Assembly: GCF_004345735.1 (NCBI RefSeq)
Contig: NZ_SLXL01000010.1
Coordinates: 1-64,000 of the forward strand
Direction of reading: 5' to 3'
DNA: 64,000 bases
Source of the DNA: Rhodovulum adriaticum
GTDB lineage: Bacteria; Pseudomonadota; Alphaproteobacteria; Rhodobacterales; Rhodobacteraceae
The position numbers and the translations under genes were made by a program. Below are positions 22,034-32,367 of this stretch, in pieces. Position 1 is the stretch's first letter. Each line of letters begins with the position of its first letter. The notes beneath the pieces are model-generated. The model was not told the DNA's origin. It saw only the letters and a program-made list of their open reading frames with translations, and searched no databases.

Positions 22034-23976
22034 GCCCGGCTCCTGCCGCTGGAGGGCGCGGTGTCGAAGCGGCGCAGCGGCAGCTTGCGCAGATCCTGTT
22101 CCACCTGCCAGCGCTGCCGTTCGGGATAGGCCGACATGGGGGGCAGATCGCCGTAAAGCGCGCGCAGGGTGATGTCGCGGGCAATGGGCGCGGCGACGGT
22201 GGACCCGCCGCCGCCATGCTCGACCACGACGGAAACGGCGATCCGCGGGGCCTCCAGCGGGGCGAAGGCCACGAACAGCGCATGGTCGCGCCGTTCCCAG
22301 GGCAGGTCTTCGTTGTTGACGACCCCGGCCGCCCGTTCGGCGGCGGTGATGTTGCGTACCTGGCTGGTGCCGGTCTTGCCCGCCAGTTCCAGCCCTTCGG
22401 CCACCACGCGCGCACGAAAGGCGGTGCCGCGCCGGTTGTTGACAACGGCCCCCATCGCCGCGCGGATCTGCGCCAGGTTCGCGGGATCGACATCCAGCGG
22501 CGCGCCGGGGTCATGGGGCTGTTCGATGCCATCCACGGATTTGACCAGCCGGGGGGTCAGTGCCCGGCCGGTGGCGATGCGCGCGCTCATCACCGCCAGT
22601 TGCAGCGGCGAGGCCAGCACATAGCCCTGCCCGATGGAGGCGTTCAGCGTGTCGCCCACCACCCATTCGGCGCCTCGGTTTTCCCGCTTCCATGCCTTGT
22701 TGGGCGTCAGGCCCGAGACCACCGCAGACAGCGGCACGTCATGGCGTTCGCCCAGTCCGAACTTGCGCGCCATGGCGGTGATCTTCTCGATCCCGACCCG
22801 CTGGGCGAGTTCGTAGTAATAGACGTCGCAGGACTGTTCCAGGCTTTGCAGCAGGTTCACGTGACCGTGCCCGCCGCGCCGCCAGCAATGGAAGCGGCGC
22901 CCGCCGACCTCCATGTGGCCGGGGCAGTAGACGGTTTCCTCAGGGTCGATCAGCCCGTCCTCAAGGGCCGCCAGCGCGGTGATCATCTTGAAGGTTGACC
23001 CCGGCGGATAGGCGCCCTGCACCGCCTTGTTCGACAGGGGCCGGTAGGGCGTTTCGGTCAGCGCCTTGTAATCGGCCACCGAAATCCCCCGCACAAACTT
23101 GTTCGGGTCGAAGCTGGGGGCCGATGCGATGCCCAGCAGATCGCCGCGTTCCAGATCCATGACCACGGCGGCGGCGCTTTCCTCGCCCAGGCGGGCCTGC
23201 ATGAAGTTCTGCAGCCCCGCATCCACGGTCAATTGCAGGTCGGCGCCGGGTTGCCCGTCGATCCGGTCCAGTTCCCGGATCACACGGCCCACGGCGTTGA
23301 CCTCGATCCGGCGGGTGCCGGCCTTGCCGCGCAGCCTGTGCTCTCGCTTGGATTCCACCCCGGTTTTGCCGATCTGGAAGCGCGGGATCTGCAACAGCGG
23401 GTCAGGATCCTCCAGCCGGGACAGGTCGTAATCGGAAACCGGGCCGACATAGCCCACCACATGCGCGAAATCCTGCCCCATCGGATAGAGGCGGGACAGC
23501 CCCACCTCGGGGGCGATGCCGGGCAGGATCGGCGCGTTCACGGCGACGCGGGCGACATCCTCCCAGTGCAGGCGGTCGGCCACGGTCACCGGGATGAACG
23601 GGCTGTGGCGCTGGATTTCCTTCAGTGCGCGTTCGACGGTGCCCGCGTCCAGGGGCACCAGGCGGGTCAGCCGGGCCAGCGCCTTTTCGGGGTCGCCGGC
23701 ATCCTCGCGCACCAGGACGATCCGGTAGTTCTGTTCGTTCTCTGCCAGGATGCGGCCGGCGCGGTCATAGATCAGCCCGCGTGCCGGGGGGATTAGGCGG
23801 ATGTTGATGCGGTTTTCCTCGGCCAGCAGGCGAAAGGTATCGGCCTGGGTGACCTGCAGATGCCGCATCCGCAGGGCCAGCACCCCGGCAAAGCCTGCCT
23901 GCAATCCGCCCAGCACCAGCGCGCGCCGGGTCAGGCGGCGCGGCAATTCCCCGGTATCGCGTATGGGCCGTTTCAT
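22030..23976 (-). CDS. mrdA: Penicillin-binding protein 2 (D,D-transpeptidase)
   Basis: PBP2 cross-links peptidoglycan during elongation with RodA. The 648-residue protein has an N-terminal membrane anchor (about 17-38), a dimerisation/pedestal region and a transpeptidase domain with SxxK in YPPGSTFKM (Ser327, Lys330), QSCD as the SxN-type motif and GKTGTSQ. ATG 23976 overlaps the mreD stop (ATGA). A longer reading in the same frame would run into mreD and was not used. All catalytic motifs are intact. Confidence 0.96.
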   Translation of the reverse strand: MKRPIRDTGELPRRLTRRALVLGGLQAGFAGVLALRMRHLQVTQADTFRLLAEENRINIRLIPPARGLIYDRAGRILAENEQNYRIVLVREDAGDPEKALARLTRLVPLDAGTVERALKEIQRHSPFIPVTVADRLHWEDVARVAVNAPILPGIAPEVGLSRLYPMGQDFAHVVGYVGPVSDYDLSRLEDPDPLLQIPRFQIGKTGVESKREHRLRGKAGTRRIEVNAVGRVIRELDRIDGQPGADLQLTVDAGLQNFMQARLGEESAAAVVMDLERGDLLGIASAPSFDPNKFVRGISVADYKALTETPYRPLSNKAVQGAYPPGSTFKMITALAALEDGLIDPEETVYCPGHMEVGGRRFHCWRRGGHGHVNLLQSLEQSCDVYYYELAQRVGIEKITAMARKFGLGERHDVPLSAVVSGLTPNKAWKRENRGAEWVVGDTLNASIGQGYVLASPLQLAVMSARIATGRALTPRLVKSVDGIEQPHDPGAPLDVDPANLAQIRAAMGAVVNNRRGTAFRARVVAEGLELAGKTGTSQVRNITAAERAAGVVNNEDLPWERRDHALFVAFAPLEAPRIAVSVVVEHGGGGSTVAAPIARDITLRALYGDLPPMSAYPERQRWQVEQDLRKLPLRRFDTAPSSGRSRA

Positions 23977-24512
23977 CGCGCCAGCCCCCGCGGGTCCAGA
24001 TCGCCCGGCGTGATGCGGCGCACACCTAATCCAAAGCGTGAGATCAGCACAACGCCCGGGTAGGCCAGCACGCTCAGAACCGCGCAGACCAGCGAGGCGC
24101 CAAGCGATCCGCCGGGCACCGCGAACAGGGCAAAGGCCAGCCCCTGCAGCACGAACACCGCCACGATGACCGCCGTCGCCATCAGCCATTCCGGGCCAAA
24201 GGGGGTTTCGACAGATACTTGCTGACGTGCCCGCAGGAATTCCGAGCCAAGCAGCACCAGCGCTGTCAGCAGGCCCGGCGGGCGCATCAGCATGATGTCC
24301 AGCATCAGGAACACCCCGGCAATCAGCCAGGGCGGCAGGTAGTCGGGCCGCCGGTGCAGCCAGGCGATGGTCAGGCACAGCATCAGGTCGGGACCGGGCA
24401 GCCCGCCGGGCATCGTGTCGATCGGCAGGATCAGCAGGAATATCAGCGCGCCCGCCAGCCCGGCATAAAGCAGCCGGTAAAAGCCCCGGTCCAGCGCGAC
24501 GGGATCAATCAT
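23973..24512 (-). CDS. mreD: Rod shape-determining protein MreD
   Basis: The 179-residue protein has about five hydrophobic segments and is placed between mreC and mrdA. MreD is an inner-membrane part of the elongasome that connects MreC to RodA and PBP2. The family has low sequence conservation, so the call rests mainly on context, size and topology. It overlaps mreC by 8 bases and mrdA by 4 bases. Confidence 0.88.
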   Translation of the reverse strand: MIDPVALDRGFYRLLYAGLAGALIFLLILPIDTMPGGLPGPDLMLCLTIAWLHRRPDYLPPWLIAGVFLMLDIMLMRPPGLLTALVLLGSEFLRARQQVSVETPFGPEWLMATAVIVAVFVLQGLAFALFAVPGGSLGASLVCAVLSVLAYPGVVLISRFGLGVRRITPGDLDPRGLAR

Positions 24513-25413
24513 CGCGGGCCTCTGCGGTGCTGTCGACGGGCACTGGGCCGATGGGGGCAGGGGCGATCAGCGCGCCGGGGTCGTGCAGCACCTCGCCCGC
24601 GTGGCTGCGCAGCACCCGCAGGAATTCCAGCCGGTCGTATTCCGCCGACAGGCGCACGCGCAATTGCCGGTCCCGGCCAAGGGCCACATGCCCGACCAGC
24701 AGGCCCGCGGGAAAGACCCCGCCATCGCCCGAGGACACCACGCGGTCACCCGGCTGCACCAGCGCCGGATCCTCGACGAAGTCCAGCGCCGGGTTGGTAG
24801 AGTTGTCGCCGGCCAGCACCGCGCGCTGGCCCGAGGGCTGGATCGTCACCGGCACCCGGCTGTTGGGATCGGTCAGCAGGATCACCCGCGAGGTGGTCCG
24901 CCCCACGCCCGAGATGCGCCCGACCAGCCCCAGGCCGTCTGTTGTCGCCCAGCCGTCCACGATCCCGTCACGCGCGCCCACGTTCAGCAGCACCGACTGC
25001 CGGAAAGGAGAGCCGCTATCGGCCATCACCACCCCGGTGACATAGGTCAGCTTGGGGTCCAGCCGCACCTTGTTCAGATCCAGCAGCTTGGCGTTTTCCT
25101 GTTCCAGCTGCAGCGCGGCCTCTTTCCAGGCCTTCATCTGGCGCAGTTCGCGGCGCAATTCCTGGTTCTGCTCGGCCAGCCGGGCGTAGGACTGAAAGCC
25201 TTCGATCAGCTCCCACGTCTTGGTGACCGGCACCAGCGCCCAGTCGAAGCCGGGCACGACGCGGTCCACGATCTGCATGCGCATCCGTTCCACGCGGGGG
25301 CTGTCGATGCGCCAGAACGCGAACAGCGCCAGCAGGAACAGAACCAGCCCCGCAATCAGGAGCCGCCTGATCGGGCGGGCGTAGTCGATGGAACTGTTGC
25401 GGTCTGCGGCCAA
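24505..25413 (-). CDS. mreC: Rod shape-determining protein MreC
   Basis: The 302-residue protein has one N-terminal membrane helix (about 15-37), a coiled coil (about 65-105, with RLAEQNQELRRELRQ) and the periplasmic beta-rich MreC domain (about 115-275, with GIVDGWATTDGLGLVGRIS). MreC forms periplasmic filaments that position PBP2. The gene starts 40 bases after mreB and is in its operon. Confidence 0.94.
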   Translation of the reverse strand: MAADRNSSIDYARPIRRLLIAGLVLFLLALFAFWRIDSPRVERMRMQIVDRVVPGFDWALVPVTKTWELIEGFQSYARLAEQNQELRRELRQMKAWKEAALQLEQENAKLLDLNKVRLDPKLTYVTGVVMADSGSPFRQSVLLNVGARDGIVDGWATTDGLGLVGRISGVGRTTSRVILLTDPNSRVPVTIQPSGQRAVLAGDNSTNPALDFVEDPALVQPGDRVVSSGDGGVFPAGLLVGHVALGRDRQLRVRLSAEYDRLEFLRVLRSHAGEVLHDPGALIAPAPIGPVPVDSTAEARDD

Positions 25414-25453
25414 GGGTGCCTCGCCTTGCGCGCGGCCATGGGGTGGCGGCGGA

Positions 25454-26650
<1,197 letters not shown>

Positions 26651-26659
26651 TCAGGTCAG

Positions 26660-26687
26660 AATTCCGGGGCGTGGCCGCCCCGGAATT
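26660..26687. terminator. Strong hairpin between leuA and mreB
   Basis: AATTCCGGGGCG (26660-26671) pairs perfectly with CGCCCCGGAATT (26676-26687) over a 4-base loop. It lies 57 bases after the leuA stop. There is no good T-run on the minus side, but stem strength and place argue for a terminator of leuA. Confidence 0.65.
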
Positions 26688-26743
26688 GCACTTTTCAAGC
26701 AATCGCCGATTGCGATCTCGGCGCTGTTCGCGGTTGCGCCGAT

Positions 26744-28303
26744 CTACACCGCCGCAGCGGTTTCGTCCGGCTTGCCCTTTTCGCGGCGGACCAGCAGGCG
26801 ATTCAGGGCCGCGACATACGCCTTGGCCGAGGCAACGACCGTGTCGGTATCCGACGATTGGCCGGTCACGATCTTGCCGTCCTCCTCCATCCGGACGCTG
26901 ACGGTGGCCTGCGCGTCGGTGCCGCCGGTGACCGCGTGCACCTGGTAGAGTTGCAGATGCGCCCCGTGCGGGAACAGCGCCTTGACCGCGTTGAAGGTGG
27001 CATCCACCGGCCCATCGCCCTGGGCGGTCACCTGGTGGTCCACCCCGTCGATCGTCAGGGTCAGGTCCGCCGATTGCGGCGCCTCGGTGCCGCAGATCAC
27101 GCGCAGGAATTTCACCTGCAGCCGACCGTTGCCCTCATCCGCGGTGCTGTCGCGCATCAGGGCGATCAGGTCGTCGTCGTAGATCTCTTTCTTGCGGTCG
27201 GCCAGGGCCTTGAACCGGACGAACACGTCCTTCAGCTGGTTGTCACCCAGATCAAAGCCCAGATCCTTCAGCTTGGCGCGCAGGGCCGCGCGGCCCGAAT
27301 GCTTGCCCATCACCAGGTTGGTGGCGGTCAGGCCGATATCCTCGGGGCGCATGATCTCGAAGGTTTCGGCGTTCTTCAGTACGCCATCCTGGTGGATGCC
27401 CGATTCATGGGCAAAGGCGTTCTTGCCGACGATGGCCTTGTTGTATTGCACCGCAAAGCCCGACACCGCCGCCACCTTGCGGCTGATCCCCATGATGCGG
27501 GTGGTGTCGATGCCGGTGGTGAATGGCATGATGTCGTTGCGCACCTTCAGCGCCATCACCACCTCTTCCAGCGCGGTGTTGCCCGCGCGTTCGCCCAGCC
27601 CGTTGATCGTGCATTCGATCTGGCGGGCGCCGGCCTCCACCGCGGCCAGGGCGTTGGCGGTCGCCATGCCCAGGTCGTTGTGGCAATGGGTTGCGAATAT
27701 GATTTCATCCGCGCCGGGCACGCGTTCCAGCAGCATCGCGATCAGATCGGCGCTTTCGCGCGGGGCGGTATAGCCCACGGTGTCGGGGATGTTGATCGTG
27801 GTCGCGCCGCATTTGATCGCGGTTTCAACGACACGGCACAGGTAATCGTGTTCCGTCCGCGTCGCGTCCATCGGTGACCACTGCACATTGTCGCACAGGT
27901 TGCGGGCATGGGTCACGGTTGCCTCGATCCGCTCCACCATCTCGTCCTGCGTCAGCTTGGTGATGTCGCGGTGCAGGGGCGAGGTGCCGATGAAGGTGTG
28001 GATGCGCGGGCGCGGGGCGTGTTGAACGGCCTCCCACGCGCGGTCGATATCGGGCAGTTGCGCGCGGGCCAGGCCGCAGATCACCGAGTTCTTCGACTGC
28101 TTGGCGATGTCGCGCACGGCCTCGAAGTCGCCCTCGGATGCGATGGGAAAGCCGGCCTCGATGATATCGACGCCCATTTCGTCCAGCATGGCGGCGATTT
28201 CCAGCTTTTCGTCATGGGTCATGGTCGCGCCGGGGCTTTGCTCGCCATCGCGCAGGGTGGTGTCGAAGATCAGGACGCGGTCCTGTTCGGTCTTGTCGGT
28301 CAT
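26744..28303 (-). CDS. leuA: 2-isopropylmalate synthase
   Basis: LeuA makes 2-isopropylmalate from 2-oxoisovalerate and acetyl-CoA, the first step of leucine synthesis. The 519-residue protein has the catalytic TIM barrel with [13 protein letters not shown], the metal-binding HCHNDLGMA, a GKHSGRAAL segment of the linker region and the C-terminal leucine-sensing domain (about 395-505). ATG 28303 is used because the homology begins with [13 protein letters not shown]. It is preceded by a leucine-rich leader peptide and a hairpin, so expression is probably attenuated by leucine supply. Feedback inhibition is expected from the intact regulatory domain. Confidence 0.96.
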   Translation of the reverse strand: MTDKTEQDRVLIFDTTLRDGEQSPGATMTHDEKLEIAAMLDEMGVDIIEAGFPIASEGDFEAVRDIAKQSKNSVICGLARAQLPDIDRAWEAVQHAPRPRIHTFIGTSPLHRDITKLTQDEMVERIEATVTHARNLCDNVQWSPMDATRTEHDYLCRVVETAIKCGATTINIPDTVGYTAPRESADLIAMLLERVPGADEIIFATHCHNDLGMATANALAAVEAGARQIECTINGLGERAGNTALEEVVMALKVRNDIMPFTTGIDTTRIMGISRKVAAVSGFAVQYNKAIVGKNAFAHESGIHQDGVLKNAETFEIMRPEDIGLTATNLVMGKHSGRAALRAKLKDLGFDLGDNQLKDVFVRFKALADRKKEIYDDDLIALMRDSTADEGNGRLQVKFLRVICGTEAPQSADLTLTIDGVDHQVTAQGDGPVDATFNAVKALFPHGAHLQLYQVHAVTGGTDAQATVSVRMEEDGKIVTGQSSDTDTVVASAKAYVAALNRLLVRREKGKPDETAAAV

Positions 28304-28356
28304 GTTTGATACTCTCTTGATATCCTCAGCCGTGGGGCGATGGCGCGGTGCACGAT

Positions 28357-28393
28357 CCTCTGAGCGGTCGCGCCAAAACGGCACGCTCAGAGG
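28357..28393 (-). promoter_or_regulatory. Attenuator hairpin of leuA
   Basis: CCTCTGAGCG and CGCTCAGAGG form a perfect 10-base stem (arms 28384-28393 and 28357-28366) with a 17-base loop. The 5' arm in the RNA contains the stop codon of the leader peptide, so a ribosome there would block the stem. A competing pair GGCGCG/CGCGCC (28369-28374 with 28342-28347) would form an alternative structure. No T-run follows, so control could act on translation or through Rho. Confidence 0.6.
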
Positions 28394-28473
28394 CGGCTAA
28401 GGAGCAGCAGCAGGCCAAGGGGCAGCACGCGCAGGGCGCGCGGTGCGGGGGCGATATGTCCTTGGCGTTCCAT
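28387..28473 (-). CDS. leuL: leu leader peptide (attenuator)
   Basis: The 28-codon frame has nine leucines, including five in a row at residues 21-25, three codons before the stop. It lies 84 bases upstream of leuA and ends inside the hairpin. A minus-strand promoter with -10 TATAGT (28482-28487) and a weak -35 TTTCCC (28505-28510) would start the RNA about two bases before the ATG, so the leader may be translated from a nearly leaderless transcript. Ribosome stalling at the Leu run when charged tRNA-Leu is scarce should change the RNA fold and raise leuA expression. Confidence 0.75.
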   Translation of the reverse strand: MERQGHIAPAPRALRVLPLGLLLLLSRL

Positions 28474-28602
28474 CACGGCGTACTATAGGGGCTGCAAGTC
28501 CGAAGGGAAACCCCATTCTGGGCGCGTTCCGCGGCCGCAGGGGGGGAAGGATTGGCCGTGCGGCGGGCGGGCCCTAGCTGTGCCTCGGAAACAGGAGGCG
28601 GA

Positions 28603-29268
28603 ATGGAACGGGCATTGGTGATCGGCGGCACGGGCGGGATCGGCGCTGCTGTCGTGGCTGAATTGCGCATGCGGGGCGTTGCGGTGGAAACGCTGTCGCG
28701 CAGCGCCGACGGGCTGGACCTGTGCGACGAGGCCAGCGTGCGTGCGGCGCTGGGCGCGCTGCAAGCGCCGTTCGACATGGTGTTCATGGCGACGGGCAAG
28801 CTGGACGGGGCCGGGCAGCCCCCTGAAAAGGCGCTGAAATCCGTCGACCCGGCGGCGCTGGCCGACCAGTTCGCGGTCAACGCCATCGGGCCGCTACTGG
28901 TGTTGAAACACGCGGTGCGCCTGATGCCGCGCGACCGGCGTTCGGTCTTTGCCGCGCTGTCGGCGCGGGTGGGCTCCATTGGGGATAACCGGATGGGCGG
29001 CTGGTATGCCTATCGTATGGCCAAGGCCGCGCTGAATCAGGGGCTGCACACGGCAGCCATCGAACTGGCCCGCACGCACCGCCAGGCGATCTGCGTGGCG
29101 TTGCATCCGGGCACGGTCGCCACGCCGTTTACCGCCGCTTACGCCGGGCGGCACAGGACGGTGGCGCCGGACCAGGCCGCAAAGAACCTGCTGGGGGTGA
29201 TCGACGGGCTGACACCCGCCGAAACCGGCGGCTTCTTCGACTGGGCGGGCAAGCGGGTGGCATGGTGA
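28603..29268 (+). CDS. SDR-family short-chain dehydrogenase (CsgA/C-factor-like)
   Basis: The 221-residue Rossmann protein has the glycine motif VIGGTGGIGAAV at the N-terminus and YRMAKAAL with the catalytic Tyr and Lys (about residues 146-150), preceded by FAALSARVGS with the catalytic Ser. It resembles the C-factor-like SDR group. The substrate is unknown. AGGAGG precedes ATG 28603. It overlaps the photolyase gene by seven bases, so both are co-transcribed and may serve the same light or stress response. Confidence 0.85.
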   Translation: MERALVIGGTGGIGAAVVAELRMRGVAVETLSRSADGLDLCDEASVRAALGALQAPFDMVFMATGKLDGAGQPPEKALKSVDPAALADQFAVNAIGPLLVLKHAVRLMPRDRRSVFAALSARVGSIGDNRMGGWYAYRMAKAALNQGLHTAAIELARTHRQAICVALHPGTVATPFTAAYAGRHRTVAPDQAAKNLLGVIDGLTPAETGGFFDWAGKRVAW

Positions 29269-30791
29269 GCCGGTTGGTTCTGGTGCTGGGCGACCAGCTG
29301 TCGCCGGGGCTGTCGGCCTTGCGCAACGCCGATCCGGCCCGCGATACCATCGTCATGGCCGAGGTGATGGCAGAGGCGTCCTATGTGCGGCACCACCCCA
29401 AGAAGATCGCCTTTACCTTTGCCGCGATGCGTAAATTCGCGGCCCGGCTGACGGCGGATGGCTGGCGCGTGGCCTATACCCGGCTGGACGATCCCGGCAA
29501 CAGCCACAGCATCGTGGGCGAGCTGTTGCGCCGGGCCGGGGAAACCGGCGCGCAACAGGTGATCGCGACCGAGCCGGGCGAATGGCGGCTGATCGGCGCG
29601 CTGGAGGCCGCGCCGATCCCTGTCACGCAGCATCCCGACGACCGGTTCCTGTGCTCTCACGCCGAATTCGACGCCTGGGCCGAGGGGCGCAAATCCCTGC
29701 GGATGGAGTATTTCTATCGCCAGATACGGCGCAAGACCGGCCTGCTGATGGAAGGGGACAAACCCGCGGGCGGCAAGTGGAATTATGATTCCGAGAACCG
29801 CAAGCCCGCAGCCGATGACCTGTTCCGGCAGGGGCCGTTGCAGTTCGATCCGGACGAAACGGTGGCCGATGTTCTGGACCTCGTGGAAGCCCGGCTTCCC
29901 GACAGGTTCGGCACGCTGCGCCCATTCTGGTTCGCCACCGATGCGGATCAGGCCGAACAGGCGCTGGACCATTTTATGCGCCACAGCCTGCCCAGCTTTG
30001 GCGATTATCAGGATGCGATGCTGGCCGGTGACAGGTTCCTCTATCATGCCGTGATCTCGCCCTACATGAATGCGGGGCTGCTGGACCCGCTGGGCATCTG
30101 CCGCCGGGCAGAGGCCGAATATCACGCGGGCCGCGCCCCCCTGAACGCGGTCGAGGGTTTCATTCGCCAGATCATCGGTTGGCGGGAATTCGTGCGCGGC
30201 ATCTATTTCCGCGAGGGGCCGGAGTATCCCCGTCGTAATGCGCTGGGTCATGACCGCCCTTTGCCCGCGCTTTACTGGGGGGCGGATACGGACATGAACT
30301 GCCTGTCCCATGCCGTCGCCCAGACCAGGGACGAGGCCTACGCCCACCATATCCAGCGGCTGATGGTGACGGGTAATTTCGCCCTGTTGGCGGGGATCGA
30401 CCCGACCGCGCTGCACGAATGGTATCTGGCGGTTTATGCCGATGCCTATGAATGGGTAGAGGCCCCCAATACCGTTGGCATGAGCCAATTCGCCGATGGC
30501 GGCGTGGTGGGGTCGAAGCCCTATGTTTCGTCCGGGGCCTATATTAACCGGATGTCCGATTATTGCCGGGGGTGCCGCTACTCGGTCAGCAAGAAGACGG
30601 GCGACGGCGCGTGCCCCTTCAATCTGCTCTACTGGCACTTCCTGAATCGCCACCGCACCCGATTCGAGGACAACCCGCGCATGGGCCAGATGTACCGCAC
30701 CTGGGACCGCATGGACGCAGCGCGCCAGGCTGCCGTTCTGGAGGGGGCAGAGGCCTTTCTGTCCCGGTTGGATCGGGGTGAAAAAATATAA
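29262..30791 (+). CDS. cryB: Iron-sulfur bacterial photolyase/cryptochrome (CryB/PhrB type)
   Basis: The 509-residue protein belongs to the FeS-BCP group, which binds FAD, a lumazine antenna and a [4Fe-4S] cluster and repairs (6-4) photoproducts or acts in light signalling (CryB of Rhodobacter sphaeroides, PhrB of Agrobacterium). The four cluster cysteines are present: Cys347 in DMNCLSHA, and Cys435, Cys438 and Cys451 in YCRGCRYS and GACPFN. The FAD-binding region is seen in GWREFVRGIYF and LMVTGNFALLAGI. It lies downstream of the SDR gene in an operon. Confidence 0.92.
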   Translation: MVSRLVLVLGDQLSPGLSALRNADPARDTIVMAEVMAEASYVRHHPKKIAFTFAAMRKFAARLTADGWRVAYTRLDDPGNSHSIVGELLRRAGETGAQQVIATEPGEWRLIGALEAAPIPVTQHPDDRFLCSHAEFDAWAEGRKSLRMEYFYRQIRRKTGLLMEGDKPAGGKWNYDSENRKPAADDLFRQGPLQFDPDETVADVLDLVEARLPDRFGTLRPFWFATDADQAEQALDHFMRHSLPSFGDYQDAMLAGDRFLYHAVISPYMNAGLLDPLGICRRAEAEYHAGRAPLNAVEGFIRQIIGWREFVRGIYFREGPEYPRRNALGHDRPLPALYWGADTDMNCLSHAVAQTRDEAYAHHIQRLMVTGNFALLAGIDPTALHEWYLAVYADAYEWVEAPNTVGMSQFADGGVVGSKPYVSSGAYINRMSDYCRGCRYSVSKKTGDGACPFNLLYWHFLNRHRTRFEDNPRMGQMYRTWDRMDAARQAAVLEGAEAFLSRLDRGEKI

Positions 30792-30867
30792 CTAATTGAT
30801 AAGTATTATTCTTCCGGCCCCTTCCAGCGCGCGTAAATATGTCTTGGAAATTCCGGTATACAAGTGC

Positions 30868-30883
30868 ATTCTAAAAATTGAAT
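30868..30883 (+). promoter_or_regulatory. SqrR/BigR-type operator (ATTC-N8-GAAT)
   Basis: ATTC (30868-30871), eight bases and GAAT (30880-30883) match the palindrome bound by the persulfide-sensing repressor SqrR in Rhodobacter capsulatus and its relative BigR. The site is 80 bases upstream of the sulfide:quinone reductase start, in an AT-rich promoter stretch. The remaining part of 30792-30963 holds no gene. Confidence 0.7.
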
Positions 30884-30963
30884 ATGTCGGGGCGGACCCG
30901 GTTCGAAACTGACGCAAGGGCACCTTGTGACAGGCCGGCCGCAGCAAGCGGGAGGAAAATCCG

Positions 30964-32235
30964 ATGGCACATGTCGTTGTTCTGGGCGCAGGTCTGGGGG
31001 GCACGCTGCAAGCCTATGAACTGAAGGAAACGCTGGAGGCGGGCGACAAGATCACCGTGATCTCGAACAAGCCCTATTTCCAGTTCACGCCCTCGAACCC
31101 CTGGGCGGGTGTCGGCTGGCGCAAGAAGGATGAAATCACCGTCGATCTGGCCCCGGTGATGGCCCGGCGCGGGATCGAATTCATCTGCGACGGGGCCAAG
31201 CGCCTGCATCCCGACCACAACAAGATCGAGTTGGACAGCGGGCGCGAGGTTGCCTACGACTATCTCGTGATCGCCACCGGCCCCGAGCTGGCCTTTGACG
31301 AGATCGAGGGGTTCGGCCCGGACAGATACACCCATTCCGTCTGTTCCATCGAACACGCCGCCGAGTCTGGCGACAAGTGGGAAGTGTTCTGCGCCAATCC
31401 CGGCCCGATCGTGGTGGGGGCCGCGCAGGGGGCCTCGTGCTTCGGCCCGGCCTATGAATACGCGCTGACCATCGACACCGACCTGCGCAAGCGCAAGATC
31501 CGCCACAAGGTGCCGATGACCTTCGTCACCTCGGAACCCTATATCGGGCATCTGGGCCTGGGGGGCGTGGGCGATACTAAGGGCATGCTGGAATCGCTGT
31601 TGCGCGACCGCGATATCAACTGGATTACCAATGCCAAGGTCGACCGCTTCGATGACGGCATGGCCCATGTGACCGAGGTCAACGAAGACGGGGCCGAGAA
31701 GAAGAAGCACGAACTGCCGTTCAAGTATTCCATGCTGCTGCCGGCGTTCCGTGGCATTCCGGCGGTGCGCGACATCGAGGGGCTGGTAAACCCGCGCGGC
31801 TTCATCCTGACCGACGAATATCAGCGTAACCCGAAATACCCCAACATCTTTGCCATTGGCGTCTGCATTGCAATCGCGCCCCCGGTGGCGACCCCGGTGC
31901 CGACCGGCGTGCCGAAAACCGGCTTCATGATCGAAAGCATGGTGACCGCCACCGCCCATAACCTGCCCGCCGTCATCAAGGGCGGAGCACCGTTCGAGCA
32001 ACCGACCTGGAACGCGCTGTGCCTGGCCGATTTCGGCGACCGTGGCGCGGCCTTCCTGGCGATGCCGCAGAACCCGCCGCGCAACGTGGCCTGGGCGTCC
32101 AAGGGGCGGTGGGTGCACTGGGCCAAGCTGGCGTTTGAATGGTATTTCATGCGCAAGGTGCGAACCGGGATTTCCGAACCGTTCTATGAAAAGTTCATCA
32201 TGAAGACGCTGAAGATCACCAAGTTGCAGCGCTAG
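30964..32235 (+). CDS. sqr: Sulfide:quinone oxidoreductase family flavoprotein
   Basis: SQR oxidises sulfide to polysulfide at the membrane and feeds electrons into quinone. The 423-residue protein has the FAD-binding VVVLGAGLGGTLQAYEL, YDYLVIATGPEL and IFAIGVCIAIAPPV. Three cysteines, Cys127, Cys159 and Cys301, lie in the places expected for SQR; the 32-residue spacing of the first two equals that of Cys128/Cys160 in the Acidithiobacillus enzyme. A GGGAGG Shine-Dalgarno precedes the ATG. The upstream SqrR-type operator supports sulfide control. The C-terminal amphipathic part fits membrane attachment. Confidence 0.88.
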   Translation: MAHVVVLGAGLGGTLQAYELKETLEAGDKITVISNKPYFQFTPSNPWAGVGWRKKDEITVDLAPVMARRGIEFICDGAKRLHPDHNKIELDSGREVAYDYLVIATGPELAFDEIEGFGPDRYTHSVCSIEHAAESGDKWEVFCANPGPIVVGAAQGASCFGPAYEYALTIDTDLRKRKIRHKVPMTFVTSEPYIGHLGLGGVGDTKGMLESLLRDRDINWITNAKVDRFDDGMAHVTEVNEDGAEKKKHELPFKYSMLLPAFRGIPAVRDIEGLVNPRGFILTDEYQRNPKYPNIFAIGVCIAIAPPVATPVPTGVPKTGFMIESMVTATAHNLPAVIKGGAPFEQPTWNALCLADFGDRGAAFLAMPQNPPRNVAWASKGRWVHWAKLAFEWYFMRKVRTGISEPFYEKFIMKTLKITKLQR

Positions 32236-32367
32236 GCGGTCGGCCCCACGGTCCGGCAAAACGGTTCATGCCCGGGGGGCGGGCGCCTCCCTTTTGAGGG
32301 CACGTTGAACAAGCGGCGGCAGGCGGTCCCGACCCGCCCGGCGTAGGGGGGGTGAAACCCACCGCCC

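Noticed and set aside
23977-24378. A longer PBP2 reading that extends into mreD
   Set aside because: The extension is mreD read in another frame; ATG 23976 overlaps the mreD stop in the usual ATGA form.
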